A stretch of 64,000 nucleotides of DNA from Planctomycetaceae bacterium (GCA_027490145.1 JAIXYQ010000005.1:1-64000); one strand, 5' to 3'. Shown: positions 50,692 through 59,566, counted from the stretch's first letter. Translations and numbers: made by a program. Notes: generated by a model from the letters alone, not told the origin.

Positions 50692-52245
50692 TCAGACCTT
50701 GACCCGCGCCCAGCCGCCGTGCAGGAAGCGCGCGAGGAACAGCAGGCCCCGCACGGCCAACTCGGCACAGAGCCCGATCCAGATGCCGGTCAATCCCTTG
50801 CCCAGCTTCACGCCGAGCAGCCAGGCGAGTGGCAGCCTGAGCCCGTAACACGACACGAAGGTGATCGCGAGCACCCACGTCGTGTCGCCGGCGCCTCGGA
50901 TGCCGTTGCGGATGACCATCGCCATGGCGAAGAAGACCTGGATGATCCCGCAGGTGAAGAGGAGGTCCGGCACTTCCTGCAGGTGCACCGGATCCTCGCT
51001 GATGATCCGCGTGAGCGGTTCGCCGAGCGTCATGAATGCGATGCCGAACGCGCCCATGATCGCCATGCCGATGGCGTTGCACCGCCAGATCGCCGTGCGT
51101 GCCTTCGACGCGCTGCCAGCGCCCAGGAACTGGCCCGCGAGAGCGCCGGCCGCCGTGCCCATCGCGAACCCCGGCAGGAAACTGAAGGCTTCCCACTGCA
51201 CGGCGATCATGTGGGCGCCCACCAGGCCCTGGCGCGGCACGCCGTCCACCCCCTCGGCCACGCTGATCATGCCGATGAAGGCCATGACGAAGAGGTTGAC
51301 CGCCCACAGCGTGACGCCCTCGAAGAAGTTGGGGATCCCCACGCGCGCGATGCGCCAGGTCACGGTCCGGTCGAGCCGCACGTCATGCCGCTCAAGGCGC
51401 AGGTCCTTCACGCCGCGCCGCAGCACGCGCCAGGTCATCCAGGCGCCGACGGCGTAGCCGATCCCGGTGCCGATGGCGATGCCCGTGACGCCCCACTCGG
51501 TCGCGTCGATCCCGAGCAGGTTCGGCAGTCGCACGCTGCCCAGCCGCATCTCCACGCCCGAGAGCAGGATGCTCAGGACCACGTTGACGACGTTCACCCA
51601 GGCCGAGATGACCGACGGCTTGGTCGTTTCGCCCGCACCGTGCAGGATCATCGAGCCGATGCTCATCACCGACAGGAACGGCATCGCCAGCGCGTTGATG
51701 CGCGTGTACTGGATGCAGAATTCCGCGCTGCGGCCGCGCAGCTCGCACAGTTCCGCGAGCGGCACCACCGCGAACCAGAGACCGATGCCCACGAGCGTGC
51801 CCCAGGCGAGACCGAGCGCGAGCCCGCGCCCGGCCACCACCTGAGCCCCCGCGGGATCACCCGCGCCCATCGCGCGCGCGATGATCGCCTGCGCGCCCAC
51901 CCCCACGCCCATCAGCGCGATGCCGATGAACCACCCGACGTACGCACCGATGCCGATGCCGTCGAGCGCCGGCGTGGCCACGCCGTCGGGCAGGCTGCCG
52001 GCGACCATCTTGTCGACCAGCCCGACGCAGGCGGCCATGACCTGCTGGATCAGCACCGGCCAGGCGAGCACGCGGATCGCCTGGTTGATCGAGAGTCCGG
52101 CGAGCTTGCCGCTGCGGATCGTGCCTTCGTCATCGAGCGGAGCCTCGGCCTCGATCATGGCCGAGACCGGGCTCATCGGATCCTCGGGCGACACCACGGT
52201 CGTCGGATCGATCCCCCGATCGCGGGCTGGCGTTGGCGTGGTCAC
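50692..52245 (-). CDS. MATE-family efflux transporter
   Basis: 517 residues with about 12 helices in two homologous halves. It has the MATE-type start SGKLAGLSINQAIRVLAWPVLIQQVMAACVGLVDKMVAG and the paired segment GAHMIAVQWEAFSFLPGFAMGTAAGALAGQFLGAG. It should export cationic compounds in exchange for sodium or protons. Start is a GTG, with a hydrophilic N-terminus of about 45 residues before the first helix. It lies 21 bases after the HEAT-lipoprotein gene, so the two are probably co-transcribed. Confidence 0.9.
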   Translation of the reverse strand: MTTPTPARDRGIDPTTVVSPEDPMSPVSAMIEAEAPLDDEGTIRSGKLAGLSINQAIRVLAWPVLIQQVMAACVGLVDKMVAGSLPDGVATPALDGIGIGAYVGWFIGIALMGVGVGAQAIIARAMGAGDPAGAQVVAGRGLALGLAWGTLVGIGLWFAVVPLAELCELRGRSAEFCIQYTRINALAMPFLSVMSIGSMILHGAGETTKPSVISAWVNVVNVVLSILLSGVEMRLGSVRLPNLLGIDATEWGVTGIAIGTGIGYAVGAWMTWRVLRRGVKDLRLERHDVRLDRTVTWRIARVGIPNFFEGVTLWAVNLFVMAFIGMISVAEGVDGVPRQGLVGAHMIAVQWEAFSFLPGFAMGTAAGALAGQFLGAGSASKARTAIWRCNAIGMAIMGAFGIAFMTLGEPLTRIISEDPVHLQEVPDLLFTCGIIQVFFAMAMVIRNGIRGAGDTTWVLAITFVSCYGLRLPLAWLLGVKLGKGLTGIWIGLCAELAVRGLLFLARFLHGGWARVKV

Positions 52246-52266
52246 GGCGCGCTGGCTTCGCTGCGT

Positions 52267-53130
52267 TCAGGGCGCGGGATTCGCAACGGGTGCAGCCATC
52301 GGGTCGGCCGTGGGTTCGGCATAGGTCGGTCGCGCGGCGGCGGCCAAGCCGATCGGTGCCCCGGGCACCTCGAAGCGGGGCTGATCCCAGAAGATCAGGT
52401 AGTCCCAGAGTTCGAAGTCGCGTCGGTAGGTCGGGTAGGTGTAGGCGTTCTCGGCCCGGAAGCGACCGGCGACCGGCTGGAGCGCGTACCACTCCAGCCA
52501 CTTGGTGCGGTCCGTGCCGAAGTCGCGGCCGGTGATCAGCCACAGGCTCTGCGACGCCGCCAGGTTCACGCAGAGTTCGGGTTGGTCCAGCGCCGCGATC
52601 AGCGCCTGCACCACGCTGTCCTCCGGGTACTGCCCGAGCGCGATCGCCAGCTCGGTGCGCACGTCCGTCTCCTCGGTCTCTTCCAGCAGACGGGTCCACA
52701 GCTGGTCGACGATCTCGCGGTTGTGGAGCCGCTGCAGGCCACGGGCCGCAGCGAGCCGGACCGGCACGGCGGCATCCTTCAACTGCAGCGCGATGAGCTT
52801 GGCTTCGGTCGGCTCGGCGAACCGGCACAGACTCTCGATCGCGGCGGCCTTCACCAGCGGGTCGCGTGATTCCGTGACGTAGATCCGATAGAGCTCGATG
52901 TAGGTCGGTTCGCCGCCGAAGGTCGCGGTGCCCAGCAGCACCAAGCCGCGGCGCTGGGCTTCCGGGTCGCTCGGATCGACGGCCCACGCGGCGGCTTCCT
53001 GCGGCGTCGGGGGGCTGAACGACTTGCCCAGCATGTCGAAGTCGCTCATCATCGAGTCGCACGCGGCGAGTGGAAGGAGCGCAAGGGCGAGCAGGAAGCG
53101 GAGCAGCATGGTGGTCGGGCGGGGCATCAC
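52267..53130 (-). CDS. HEAT-repeat lipoprotein
   Basis: 287 residues. Signal MLLRFLLALALLPLAAC with lipobox LAAC, then HEAT-like helical pairs (DPLVKAAAIESLCRFAEPTEAKLIALQL, VPVRLAAARGLQRLHNREIVDQLW, TDVRTELAIALGQYPEDSVVQALIAAL). The C-terminus is Pro/Ala-rich. Such proteins are common envelope scaffolds in planctomycetes. Three in-frame ATGs (53130, 53127, 53109) are possible starts. The last gives the most compact signal peptide. Confidence 0.8.
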   Translation of the reverse strand: MMPRPTTMLLRFLLALALLPLAACDSMMSDFDMLGKSFSPPTPQEAAAWAVDPSDPEAQRRGLVLLGTATFGGEPTYIELYRIYVTESRDPLVKAAAIESLCRFAEPTEAKLIALQLKDAAVPVRLAAARGLQRLHNREIVDQLWTRLLEETEETDVRTELAIALGQYPEDSVVQALIAALDQPELCVNLAASQSLWLITGRDFGTDRTKWLEWYALQPVAGRFRAENAYTYPTYRRDFELWDYLIFWDQPRFEVPGAPIGLAAAARPTYAEPTADPMAAPVANPAP

Positions 53131-53156
53131 GCCGCGCGTGCCGGGAGCGTAGCGGT

Positions 53157-53162
53157 TATCGT
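53157..53162 (+). promoter_or_regulatory. -10 hexamer TATCGT, leaderless promoter of the 53169 gene
   Basis: TATCGT ends six bases before the ATG at 53169; no Shine-Dalgarno sequence. Confidence 0.55.
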
Positions 53163-53168
53163 CGCCGC

Positions 53169-53825
53169 ATGGCGACGCTGCGTGTCTTCGGGATGCCCCT
53201 GGGTGCCTACCAGACCAACGCCTACGTCGTGTGGGATGGCCTCGATCCGACGAAGGGCTGCTGGATCATCGATCCGGGTGAGCGCCCGGCGCGCCTGATC
53301 GAGCGCATCCGCGCCGAGGGTTTGGTACCCGACGCGGTCCTCTTCACGCATGCTCACGTGGATCACATCGCGGGCCTGCCCGAGGTGCTGGCCGCCTTCG
53401 GAGACCTTCCGCGGTTGGCGCATCCGAGTGAGCACGAGTGGTTCGGCGAGCCCGCACTGAACCTGTCGGAGTGGGGGGATCGACCGGTCTCCGTCGTGGC
53501 ACCGACCGGCACCCTGGCCGACGGCCAGCGGCTGCGTCGCGGGGGTCTTGAGTTCGTGGTGCAGCACCTGCCCGGGCACTCGCCGGGAGGTTGCTCGTTC
53601 CGTTGCCCCGCAGCGGGCGTGGCCATCGTCGGTGACACGCTGTTCGCGGGATCGATCGGGCGCGTCGATTTTCCCACGAGCGATCCGGTGGCCATGCGTG
53701 CCTCGCTCGCCCGGCTCATGGAATGGCCCGATGCGACCACCGTGCATGCAGGTCACGGACCATCGACGACGATCGGGCAGGAGCGCGTGGGCAACCCGTT
53801 CATCGTCCACCCCGACTCGTGGTGA
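53169..53825 (+). CDS. Metallo-beta-lactamase-fold hydrolase (glyoxalase II-like)
   Basis: 218 residues. The metal-binding set is complete: THAHVDH, the later histidine in LPGHSPGG, the aspartate in IVGDTLFAGSIGR, and HAGHG. The compact form without a C-terminal helical domain matches the YcbL/glyoxalase-II-like group, which hydrolyses small thioesters. It lies 21 bases before the exporter's first gene, but that gene has its own promoter hexamer, so a functional link is uncertain. Confidence 0.9.
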   Translation: MATLRVFGMPLGAYQTNAYVVWDGLDPTKGCWIIDPGERPARLIERIRAEGLVPDAVLFTHAHVDHIAGLPEVLAAFGDLPRLAHPSEHEWFGEPALNLSEWGDRPVSVVAPTGTLADGQRLRRGGLEFVVQHLPGHSPGGCSFRCPAAGVAIVGDTLFAGSIGRVDFPTSDPVAMRASLARLMEWPDATTVHAGHGPSTTIGQERVGNPFIVHPDSW

Positions 53826-53834
53826 GTCCTCCGG

Positions 53835-53840
53835 TACGAT
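53835..53840 (+). promoter_or_regulatory. -10 hexamer TACGAT, leaderless promoter of the peptide-export operon
   Basis: TACGAT matches TATAAT at four of six positions and ends six bases before the ATG at 53847. Confidence 0.55.
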
Positions 53841-53846
53841 CGAGTC

Positions 53847-54482
53847 ATGGCGTCCGACGAGAAGATCTTCCGTGAAGGCGCGATCGAGACCGCAGCGTCG
53901 CCCGACCAGCTCAATGCGATCGCTCCACTGGTCACGCCGCGCCATGTCCTGCTGATCTCGTCGGTCTTCCTGCTCGCCGGCATCCTGATCGGGTGGGCGT
54001 TCTTCGCGTCGATCCCGATCACCGTCACGGGGCCCGCGCTCATCAAGCACGATGCGCAGGGCAGGGCCGTCGGCTGCGTGGCGTTCTTCTCGCTCAGCGA
54101 AGGCAAGCGCGTCGACGTTGGGCAGGTGGCCTACGTCGCCGTGTCGACGGTCGAGGAGGACCAGCACGGCGTGCTCGTGGGTCGGGTCGAAACCGTCGAC
54201 GAGCGGCTCACCTCGCTCGAGACCGTCACGCAGCTCGCCGGTGATCCCACCCTTGCCCAGGAGATCCAGAAGCAGCTTGGAGCCACGCTCTTCGCCTCGA
54301 TCGCGTTCGAATCGAGCGACGGCCGTCTGCGTTGGAAGGGCGGGGTGATGCCGGAGGACGACGATCTCAAGCCCTTCACCCCGTGCGAGGTCCGCGTGGT
54401 GATCGACGAGAAGTCGCCTGTGCAGTTGCTCCTGCCCACGCTCTTCGCCGACGACGCGAAGGCCGGGAGCGGAGCCCGCTGA
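53847..54482 (+). CDS. Short HlyD-like secretion accessory protein (NHLP type)
   Basis: 211 residues. One membrane helix at about 33-55 (VLLISSVFLLAGILIGWAFF), then a small periplasmic domain that opens ITVTGPALIKHDAQGRAVGCVAFFSLSEGKRVDVGQVAYV, a barrel-sandwich pattern of HlyD adaptor proteins. The long coiled-coil hairpin of typical adaptors is missing, so it may not reach an outer-membrane channel by itself. It is directly followed, with no gap, by the C39-ABC transporter, which identifies it as the NHLP-type secretion protein. Confidence 0.78.
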   Translation: MASDEKIFREGAIETAASPDQLNAIAPLVTPRHVLLISSVFLLAGILIGWAFFASIPITVTGPALIKHDAQGRAVGCVAFFSLSEGKRVDVGQVAYVAVSTVEEDQHGVLVGRVETVDERLTSLETVTQLAGDPTLAQEIQKQLGATLFASIAFESSDGRLRWKGGVMPEDDDLKPFTPCEVRVVIDEKSPVQLLLPTLFADDAKAGSGAR

Positions 54483-56672
54483 ATGGGCGCCGGTGCCGCC
54501 ACCACGGATGCCCCGGGCGCGCTCGAGCGCATCGCGCCGGTGCACGTGCCCGTGGTCCTGCAGATGGAGGCCGCCGAGTGCGGTGCCGCCGCGCTCACGG
54601 CGGTCCTGGCCCATCACGGTTGCCATCGCACGCTGGAGGAACTCCGTCGTTCGTGCGGCGTGAGCCGCGATGGGAGCAACGCGCTCCAGATCGCCGAGGC
54701 GGCCCGCCACCATGGCTTCGATGCAGACGGGCTGAGCGCCGAGCTCGACGAACTCGCCGGCGTGGCCATGCCGGCGATCCTGCACTGGGGCTTCAACCAC
54801 TTCCTCGTCCTCGAGGGTTTCGACGGCTCCTCGTGGCACCTGATGGATCCCGCGCTGGGGCGCCGCAAGGTGCCGACCGACGAGTTCCGCCGTGACTTCA
54901 CGGGTGTGTGCATCGAGATCAAGCCTGGCGAGGGCTTCGAGCCGTCGGGCCAGCCGTCGTCGCCCTGGCCGGCGCTGCGCGCGAGCCTGCGTGGCTCCGG
55001 TCCGGCGATCATCGTGGCACTCATCGCCGGCGTGCTCATGTCGGTCCCGGGAATCGCCGTGCCCGTGCTGGGGTCGGTCTTCGTCGACGGCGTGCTGGCG
55101 CGCGGGCAGTCGAGCTGGATCATGCCGATCGTCGGCTTCGCGCTCATGGCGGTGCTGGCCAAGGCGGTGCTCTCGACGGTCCAGGCAGCGGTCCTGATCC
55201 GGCTTGAGCGTCGCATGTGCATGACCAGCAGCGCGCGGTTCATGGAGCATGCGCTGCGGCTCCCGGTGGACTTCTACTCGCATCGCCTGCCCGGCGAGAT
55301 GGTCTCGCGTCTGGGCGGCATCGAACGGTTGAGCCAGTTGCTGGGGTCGAAGCTCTTTCCCGCCATCGCCGGTGCGGCGACGGGGCTGCTCTACCTGGTG
55401 GCCATGATCTCGATCGACCTGCGGCTCGCGCTGCTGTCGGTGCTCGTGGCGGCCGTGATCGCGTTCATCATCGCCAGGTCGGCCCGCACGCTGCGTGACC
55501 AATCCCGCATCGCCGAGCAGGAGTCCGGTCGGCAGGCAGGGATCGTGGCGGTCGGCCTGCAGGCCATGGAAACGCTCAAGGCCTCGGGGCGTGAGAGCGA
55601 CTTCCTGGCACGTGTGATGGGGGCTCAGGCCCGAGCGCGCCGCAGCCGGCAGGAGCTCGAGCACCGGGGGCTCGCGGTCGAGTCGGTGCCGCCCTACCTC
55701 GAGTCGCTCCTGTCTCAGGCGATCGTCCTGGCCTTCGGCGCCGCGCTCGTGATGCGGGGCGAACTCACGCTCGGCGGACTGCTTGCCTTCCAGACGATCC
55801 TCTATTTCTTCATGGGACCGGTCGTCGACCTGGCCGGCTTCGCCCAGGAGTTCCAATCCGTCCACGCCGACCTGTCCCGTCTCGACGACGTGCAGCGGCA
55901 TCCATCCGATCCGCTCGCCGCTCCGACGGCCGATGCAGGTCCCTCGCGCATCGAGGGCTGCGTCGAGCTCCGTGAGGTGACGTTCGGATATGCCGAGAGC
56001 CAGCCGCCGCTGCTCGACGCCTTCAGCCTGCGAGCCGAGCCCGGGCGTCGCATCGCGCTGGTCGGAGGTACCGGCAGCGGCAAGAGCACCGTGGCCAGGC
56101 TCGTGACGGGGCTCTACCGTCCATGGTCCGGCAGTGTGGAACTGGATGGGCGTGACCTGGCTTCGTGGCCACGGATCGAGCGCACGGGCGGCGTGGCGAT
56201 GGTGTCGCAGATGCCGCAGCTCTTCGAGGGCACCCTTCGTGAGAACCTCACGCTGTGGGACGCCGACCTGCCCGAGAGCTGGCTCTACGAGGCGCTCGAG
56301 GATGCCTCCAGCGCCGAGCTCCTGCTTCGTCGCGGCGGATTGGGCCAGCGCGTCGAGGAGGGGGGCTCCAACTTTTCCGGTGGTGAGGCGCAACGGATCG
56401 AGATCGCACGCGCGCTGGCACGACGCCCGAGCGTGATCGTGCTCGACGAAGCCACCAGCGCACTCGATGCCGAGACGGAGTTCCGGATTGACCGCGCGCT
56501 GCGCCGTCGCGGTTGCACCTGCATCATCGTGGCGCACCGCTTGTCGACCGTGCGCGACGCCGACGAGATCATCGTGCTCGACCGGGGCATGGTGGTCGAA
56601 CGCGGCACGCACCGGGAACTCATGGAGGCGGGCGGCGCGTATGCGGCGCTGGTCGAGGGGGGCACCCTGTGA
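54483..56672 (+). CDS. C39 peptidase-ABC exporter (NHLP bacteriocin export, subunit 1)
   Basis: 729 residues. An N-terminal C39 cysteine peptidase has all active-site residues: Gln27, Cys33 (QMEAAECGAAAL), His106 (NHFLVL) and Asp122 (MDP). Six helices follow, then the ATPase with Walker A GGTGSGKST near 527, signature FSGGEAQR and Walker B IVLDEATS. Such proteins cut leaders after Gly-Gly while exporting the core peptide. A matching leader is encoded at 59373-59507. Ends in a GTGA overlap with the partner transporter. Confidence 0.93.
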   Translation: MGAGAATTDAPGALERIAPVHVPVVLQMEAAECGAAALTAVLAHHGCHRTLEELRRSCGVSRDGSNALQIAEAARHHGFDADGLSAELDELAGVAMPAILHWGFNHFLVLEGFDGSSWHLMDPALGRRKVPTDEFRRDFTGVCIEIKPGEGFEPSGQPSSPWPALRASLRGSGPAIIVALIAGVLMSVPGIAVPVLGSVFVDGVLARGQSSWIMPIVGFALMAVLAKAVLSTVQAAVLIRLERRMCMTSSARFMEHALRLPVDFYSHRLPGEMVSRLGGIERLSQLLGSKLFPAIAGAATGLLYLVAMISIDLRLALLSVLVAAVIAFIIARSARTLRDQSRIAEQESGRQAGIVAVGLQAMETLKASGRESDFLARVMGAQARARRSRQELEHRGLAVESVPPYLESLLSQAIVLAFGAALVMRGELTLGGLLAFQTILYFFMGPVVDLAGFAQEFQSVHADLSRLDDVQRHPSDPLAAPTADAGPSRIEGCVELREVTFGYAESQPPLLDAFSLRAEPGRRIALVGGTGSGKSTVARLVTGLYRPWSGSVELDGRDLASWPRIERTGGVAMVSQMPQLFEGTLRENLTLWDADLPESWLYEALEDASSAELLLRRGGLGQRVEEGGSNFSGGEAQRIEIARALARRPSVIVLDEATSALDAETEFRIDRALRRRGCTCIIVAHRLSTVRDADEIIVLDRGMVVERGTHRELMEAGGAYAALVEGGTL

Positions 56673-59323
56673 TCCACCTCGTCGACCATGCCGTCTCGAT
56701 CGGTGCCGTGTCCGCGCAGGCAGATCGTCGCGAGCCCATCGATCTTGCCAGCCTCGAAGGGGGGATCCTGGTCGAGGTCGAGTGCGACCTGTTCGCGATC
56801 CAGGGAGCCGGTGGGAGGAGACACCCGATCGGCGTCGTTCCGTCCGGAGCGCTGCTCCAGACCGTGCCGGAGTGCCGTGGCGCGCGCGTGATCGCCGTCC
56901 CGAGCGGAGATGGCGCCATGGCGCAAATCCCCCGGGGCCTGTTGGCACGATCGGCCAATGATCGTGAACTTCGCCTGGCGGTGCACACGTGGCAGAACAC
57001 GCTCGCGCTGATCGTGGGCTTAACCGAGTCGACCGATCTTGCGGCAGCGCTGGCGGACCATGCTGCACACCGGATCGAGCGCGACGCCAAGCGCCTCGAC
57101 TCGCTGCGCGGGACGCGGGTCGAGCGCACCAAGCAGGTTGGGGGGCGTTTCCGTGGCATGCTGGGCTCGCTCTTCTCGACGCCCAACGAGATCCTTGCGG
57201 TCGATCCGAACTCACCGGCAGAGCTGCGGGCGTGCCGCCACGTAGCCATCCTCGCGGGCGTACCGATCGAGCGCATCCCGCGGCGCCTGCTTGAATCGAG
57301 CGACCGGCCTCCGCAGCAGGTCTTCGCCATGCTCGCCGGCTGCGGTGTCCGTGACGTGGTCCTGGAAGGCCGCTGGTGGGAACGTGACCATGGTCCGATC
57401 CTGGCCTTCTCCGCCGAGGGTGATCCCATGGCGCTCTATCCCGTGCCCGGAGGCACGATGGCGCAGCGGTACGTGCAGGGGCGCGGCATCCCCGCCACGA
57501 TGGTCGACGAGGCCGCCGCGCGTTCCATCCGTCCGACCGCGTCGGTCTTCCTGCCGGCGTTGCCCGATGAGGTGCGCACGGTGCGGGGCCTGGTGCGGTT
57601 CATGCTGGCGGGCAGCATGCGTGATGTGGCGTGGGCGGCCGGCGCGGCGGGTCTGGCGAGCCTGATCGGCCTGATCGTTCCCTACGCCACGGGGTTGCTC
57701 GTCGAGCACACGATCCCGAGCGATGACTTCCGCGGGCTCTCGTTCGTGGCCGCCATGCTGGTCGCCGCCCTGTCTGCCTCCGCCGTGGCGCAGTACGTGA
57801 GTCGGCTCTACCTGCTCCGCACCGAGGGACGTGCGGGCCAGCGCGCGATCGGCGCGGTCGTGCATCGGCTGCTCTCGTTGCCGGCACCGTTCTTCAAGCG
57901 CTTCAACGCCGGTGACCTCGCGGATCGCCTCGGGTGCCTGGATGAGCTCCAGTCGTCCCTGACGCAGGCGGCCATCGGCGGCGTGATCGGGGGCACCTTT
58001 GCCCTCGGCTACCTCGCGCTCATGCTCCTCATGGAGCCCTCGGCGGCACTCGTGGCTGCGATGGTCATGCTTGCGATGCTGCTCTTCACGGTGCTCGTCG
58101 TGCGCTCCCAGGCGCGTCTGAGCGCTGACAGCGCCGAGCGCTCGGGCAAGCTCTCGGGGTTCGCCCTGCAGCTCTTCGGGGGCATCGACACGCTGCGCAC
58201 CGCGGGCGGCGAGGAAGCGGCCCTCATGCAGTGGCTCCAGCGATTCCGCCGCCAGCAGCGCACGGAGCTCGATGCGAGCAAGCGTGTCGCGGCACTGCGT
58301 GTGGTGGCCACGTGCGTGCCCCTGGGCGCCATCGCGCTGCTGTGGCCGATCTTCGCGGCCGCCGGTTCATCCCTCGGCGAGTACATGGCCTTCAACGCAG
58401 CCTTCGTCGCGGCGATCTTCGGCGTGATCCACCTGGGTGAGGCGTTGGGTGACGTGGCCACGGTCCTGCCGCACCTGCAACGCCTGGAGCCGATCCTCGA
58501 GGAAGCGCCCGAGCGGCTCGAGTCCGCGCTGCAGCCTGGACAACTGCGGGGCAACCTCGCGCTCTCGAACGTGCGGTTCGGCTACCCGGGCTCCGCCGAC
58601 GAAGTGCTCAAGGGCGTCTCGATCGAGATCCCCGCCGGGGCATCGGTCGCCATCGTCGGTGCATCGGGCAGCGGCAAGAGCACGATCATCCGGCTGCTCC
58701 TTGGCCTGGAGCGGCCGGGTTCGGGCCGCGTGCTCGTCGATGGCCAGGACCTGGCTCGACTCGATCCCGTGGCGGTGCGCCGTCAGATGGGCGTCGTCAT
58801 GCAGAAGGGCCAGATCATCCCGGGAACGGTCGCCGAGAACATCCTCGGTTCAACCGTGCTGACGCTCGACGACGCCTGGAATGCGGCCGAGCAGGCGGGC
58901 CTTGCCGAGGACATCGAGGCCATGCCGATGGGCATGCACACCTACATCAACCCGTCGACGCTCTCGGGCGGGCAGCAGCAGAAGGTGCTGTTGGCGCGTG
59001 CGCTCTTGGGCCAGCCGCGGGTCGTCGTGCTCGATGAGGCCACCAGCGCGCTCGACGAGCAGTCCCAGGCGACGGTCGTCGAGAGCATGGAGCGGCTCGA
59101 GGTCACGCGGGTTGCCGTCGCGCATCGGGTCAGCACCATCCGGACCTGCGACCGGATCTACGTGATCGAGCGCGGGCTGGTCGCCCAGCAGGGCACCTTC
59201 GATGAATTGCTGGCGCAGCCCGGAGCGTTCCGGAGGCTGGTGGAGCGTCAGCTGACCGAACTCGGACCCGTCATCGAGGACGATGGCAGGGATGCCGACG
59301 CGGAGGCCGACGGGGAAACCTGA
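56669..59323 (+). CDS. NHLP-type bacteriocin export ABC transporter (subunit 2)
   Basis: 884 residues. About 330 N-terminal residues form a cytosolic region without a C39 site, as in the second transporter of NHLP systems. Membrane helices follow from about 335 to 600, then an ATPase with Walker A GASGSGKST near 665, signature LSGGQQQKV and Walker B VVLDEATS. Both half-transporters have consensus ATP sites, so a working heterodimer or pair is plausible. GTG start is within the previous stop. The acidic C-terminal tail (DDGRDADAEADGE) is unusual. Confidence 0.9.
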   Translation: MIHLVDHAVSIGAVSAQADRREPIDLASLEGGILVEVECDLFAIQGAGGRRHPIGVVPSGALLQTVPECRGARVIAVPSGDGAMAQIPRGLLARSANDRELRLAVHTWQNTLALIVGLTESTDLAAALADHAAHRIERDAKRLDSLRGTRVERTKQVGGRFRGMLGSLFSTPNEILAVDPNSPAELRACRHVAILAGVPIERIPRRLLESSDRPPQQVFAMLAGCGVRDVVLEGRWWERDHGPILAFSAEGDPMALYPVPGGTMAQRYVQGRGIPATMVDEAAARSIRPTASVFLPALPDEVRTVRGLVRFMLAGSMRDVAWAAGAAGLASLIGLIVPYATGLLVEHTIPSDDFRGLSFVAAMLVAALSASAVAQYVSRLYLLRTEGRAGQRAIGAVVHRLLSLPAPFFKRFNAGDLADRLGCLDELQSSLTQAAIGGVIGGTFALGYLALMLLMEPSAALVAAMVMLAMLLFTVLVVRSQARLSADSAERSGKLSGFALQLFGGIDTLRTAGGEEAALMQWLQRFRRQQRTELDASKRVAALRVVATCVPLGAIALLWPIFAAAGSSLGEYMAFNAAFVAAIFGVIHLGEALGDVATVLPHLQRLEPILEEAPERLESALQPGQLRGNLALSNVRFGYPGSADEVLKGVSIEIPAGASVAIVGASGSGKSTIIRLLLGLERPGSGRVLVDGQDLARLDPVAVRRQMGVVMQKGQIIPGTVAENILGSTVLTLDDAWNAAEQAGLAEDIEAMPMGMHTYINPSTLSGGQQQKVLLARALLGQPRVVVLDEATSALDEQSQATVVESMERLEVTRVAVAHRVSTIRTCDRIYVIERGLVAQQGTFDELLAQPGAFRRLVERQLTELGPVIEDDGRDADAEADGET

Positions 59324-59326
59324 AAG

Positions 59327-59374
59327 GAACCACCCGAAGGGCACTGCCACGCAGCACCCTCCGGGGAATGGTTC
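59327..59374. terminator. Possible bidirectional terminator hairpin between exporter and peptide genes
   Basis: GAACCA (59327-59332) pairs with TGGTTC (59369-59374); inside it CCCG pairs with CGGG and GGG with CCC, with small bulges. It begins four bases after the exporter stop and overlaps the peptide stop codon. No clear U tract follows in either direction, so termination is only suggested. Confidence 0.4.
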
Positions 59375-59507
59375 AACGACCGCGGGTCGACTTGCGCGGG
59401 CCGGTCCGACCGACCGAGCTGGTGCTGGTGGAGCGGCTCTTGGCGCCGCCGGCCACCTTCTTCATGTCGTCCGCCGACAGCTTCTTGGGCTTCTTCGCTT
59501 CAGCCAT
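59373..59507 (-). CDS. Double-glycine leader peptide, candidate cargo of the adjacent exporter
   Basis: 44 residues. Leader of 21 ending LSADDMKKVAGG, which fits the GG-leader consensus exactly: Leu at -12, Ser -11, Asp -8, Met -7, Val -4, Gly -2, Gly -1. The 23-residue core starts AKSRST and has seven Lys/Arg, ten Ser/Thr, three Gly, no acidic residue and no Cys. AAGGA lies seven bases before ATG 59507. An in-frame ATG at 59513 is too close to it. The adjacent C39 peptidase would be expected to release the core. No tailoring enzyme is near. Function (bacteriocin, signal, DNA- or membrane-binding peptide) is unknown. Confidence 0.82.
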   Translation of the reverse strand: MAEAKKPKKLSADDMKKVAGGAKSRSTSTSSVGRTGPRKSTRGR

Positions 59508-59538
59508 GGTCATGTCCTTTCATGAGGTCCAACGGAAC

Positions 59539-59557
59539 CACGGCCCCCTTGGCCGTG
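59539..59557 (-). promoter_or_regulatory. Hairpin in the 5' leader of the peptide gene
   Basis: CACGGCC and GGCCGTG form a seven-pair stem with a five-base loop, between the proposed start site and the Shine-Dalgarno sequence. A 7-codon frame starting at ATG 59523 also overlaps the Shine-Dalgarno region. Either could modulate translation. Confidence 0.35.
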
Positions 59558-59566
59558 CGACACAGG

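Noticed and set aside
53127-57215. A 1362-codon minus-strand open frame opposite the exporter genes
   Set aside because: It is the antisense shadow of G+C-rich coding sequence. Its product is low-complexity Arg/His/Asp-rich, with no domain, and the plus strand carries clear ABC and C39 motifs.
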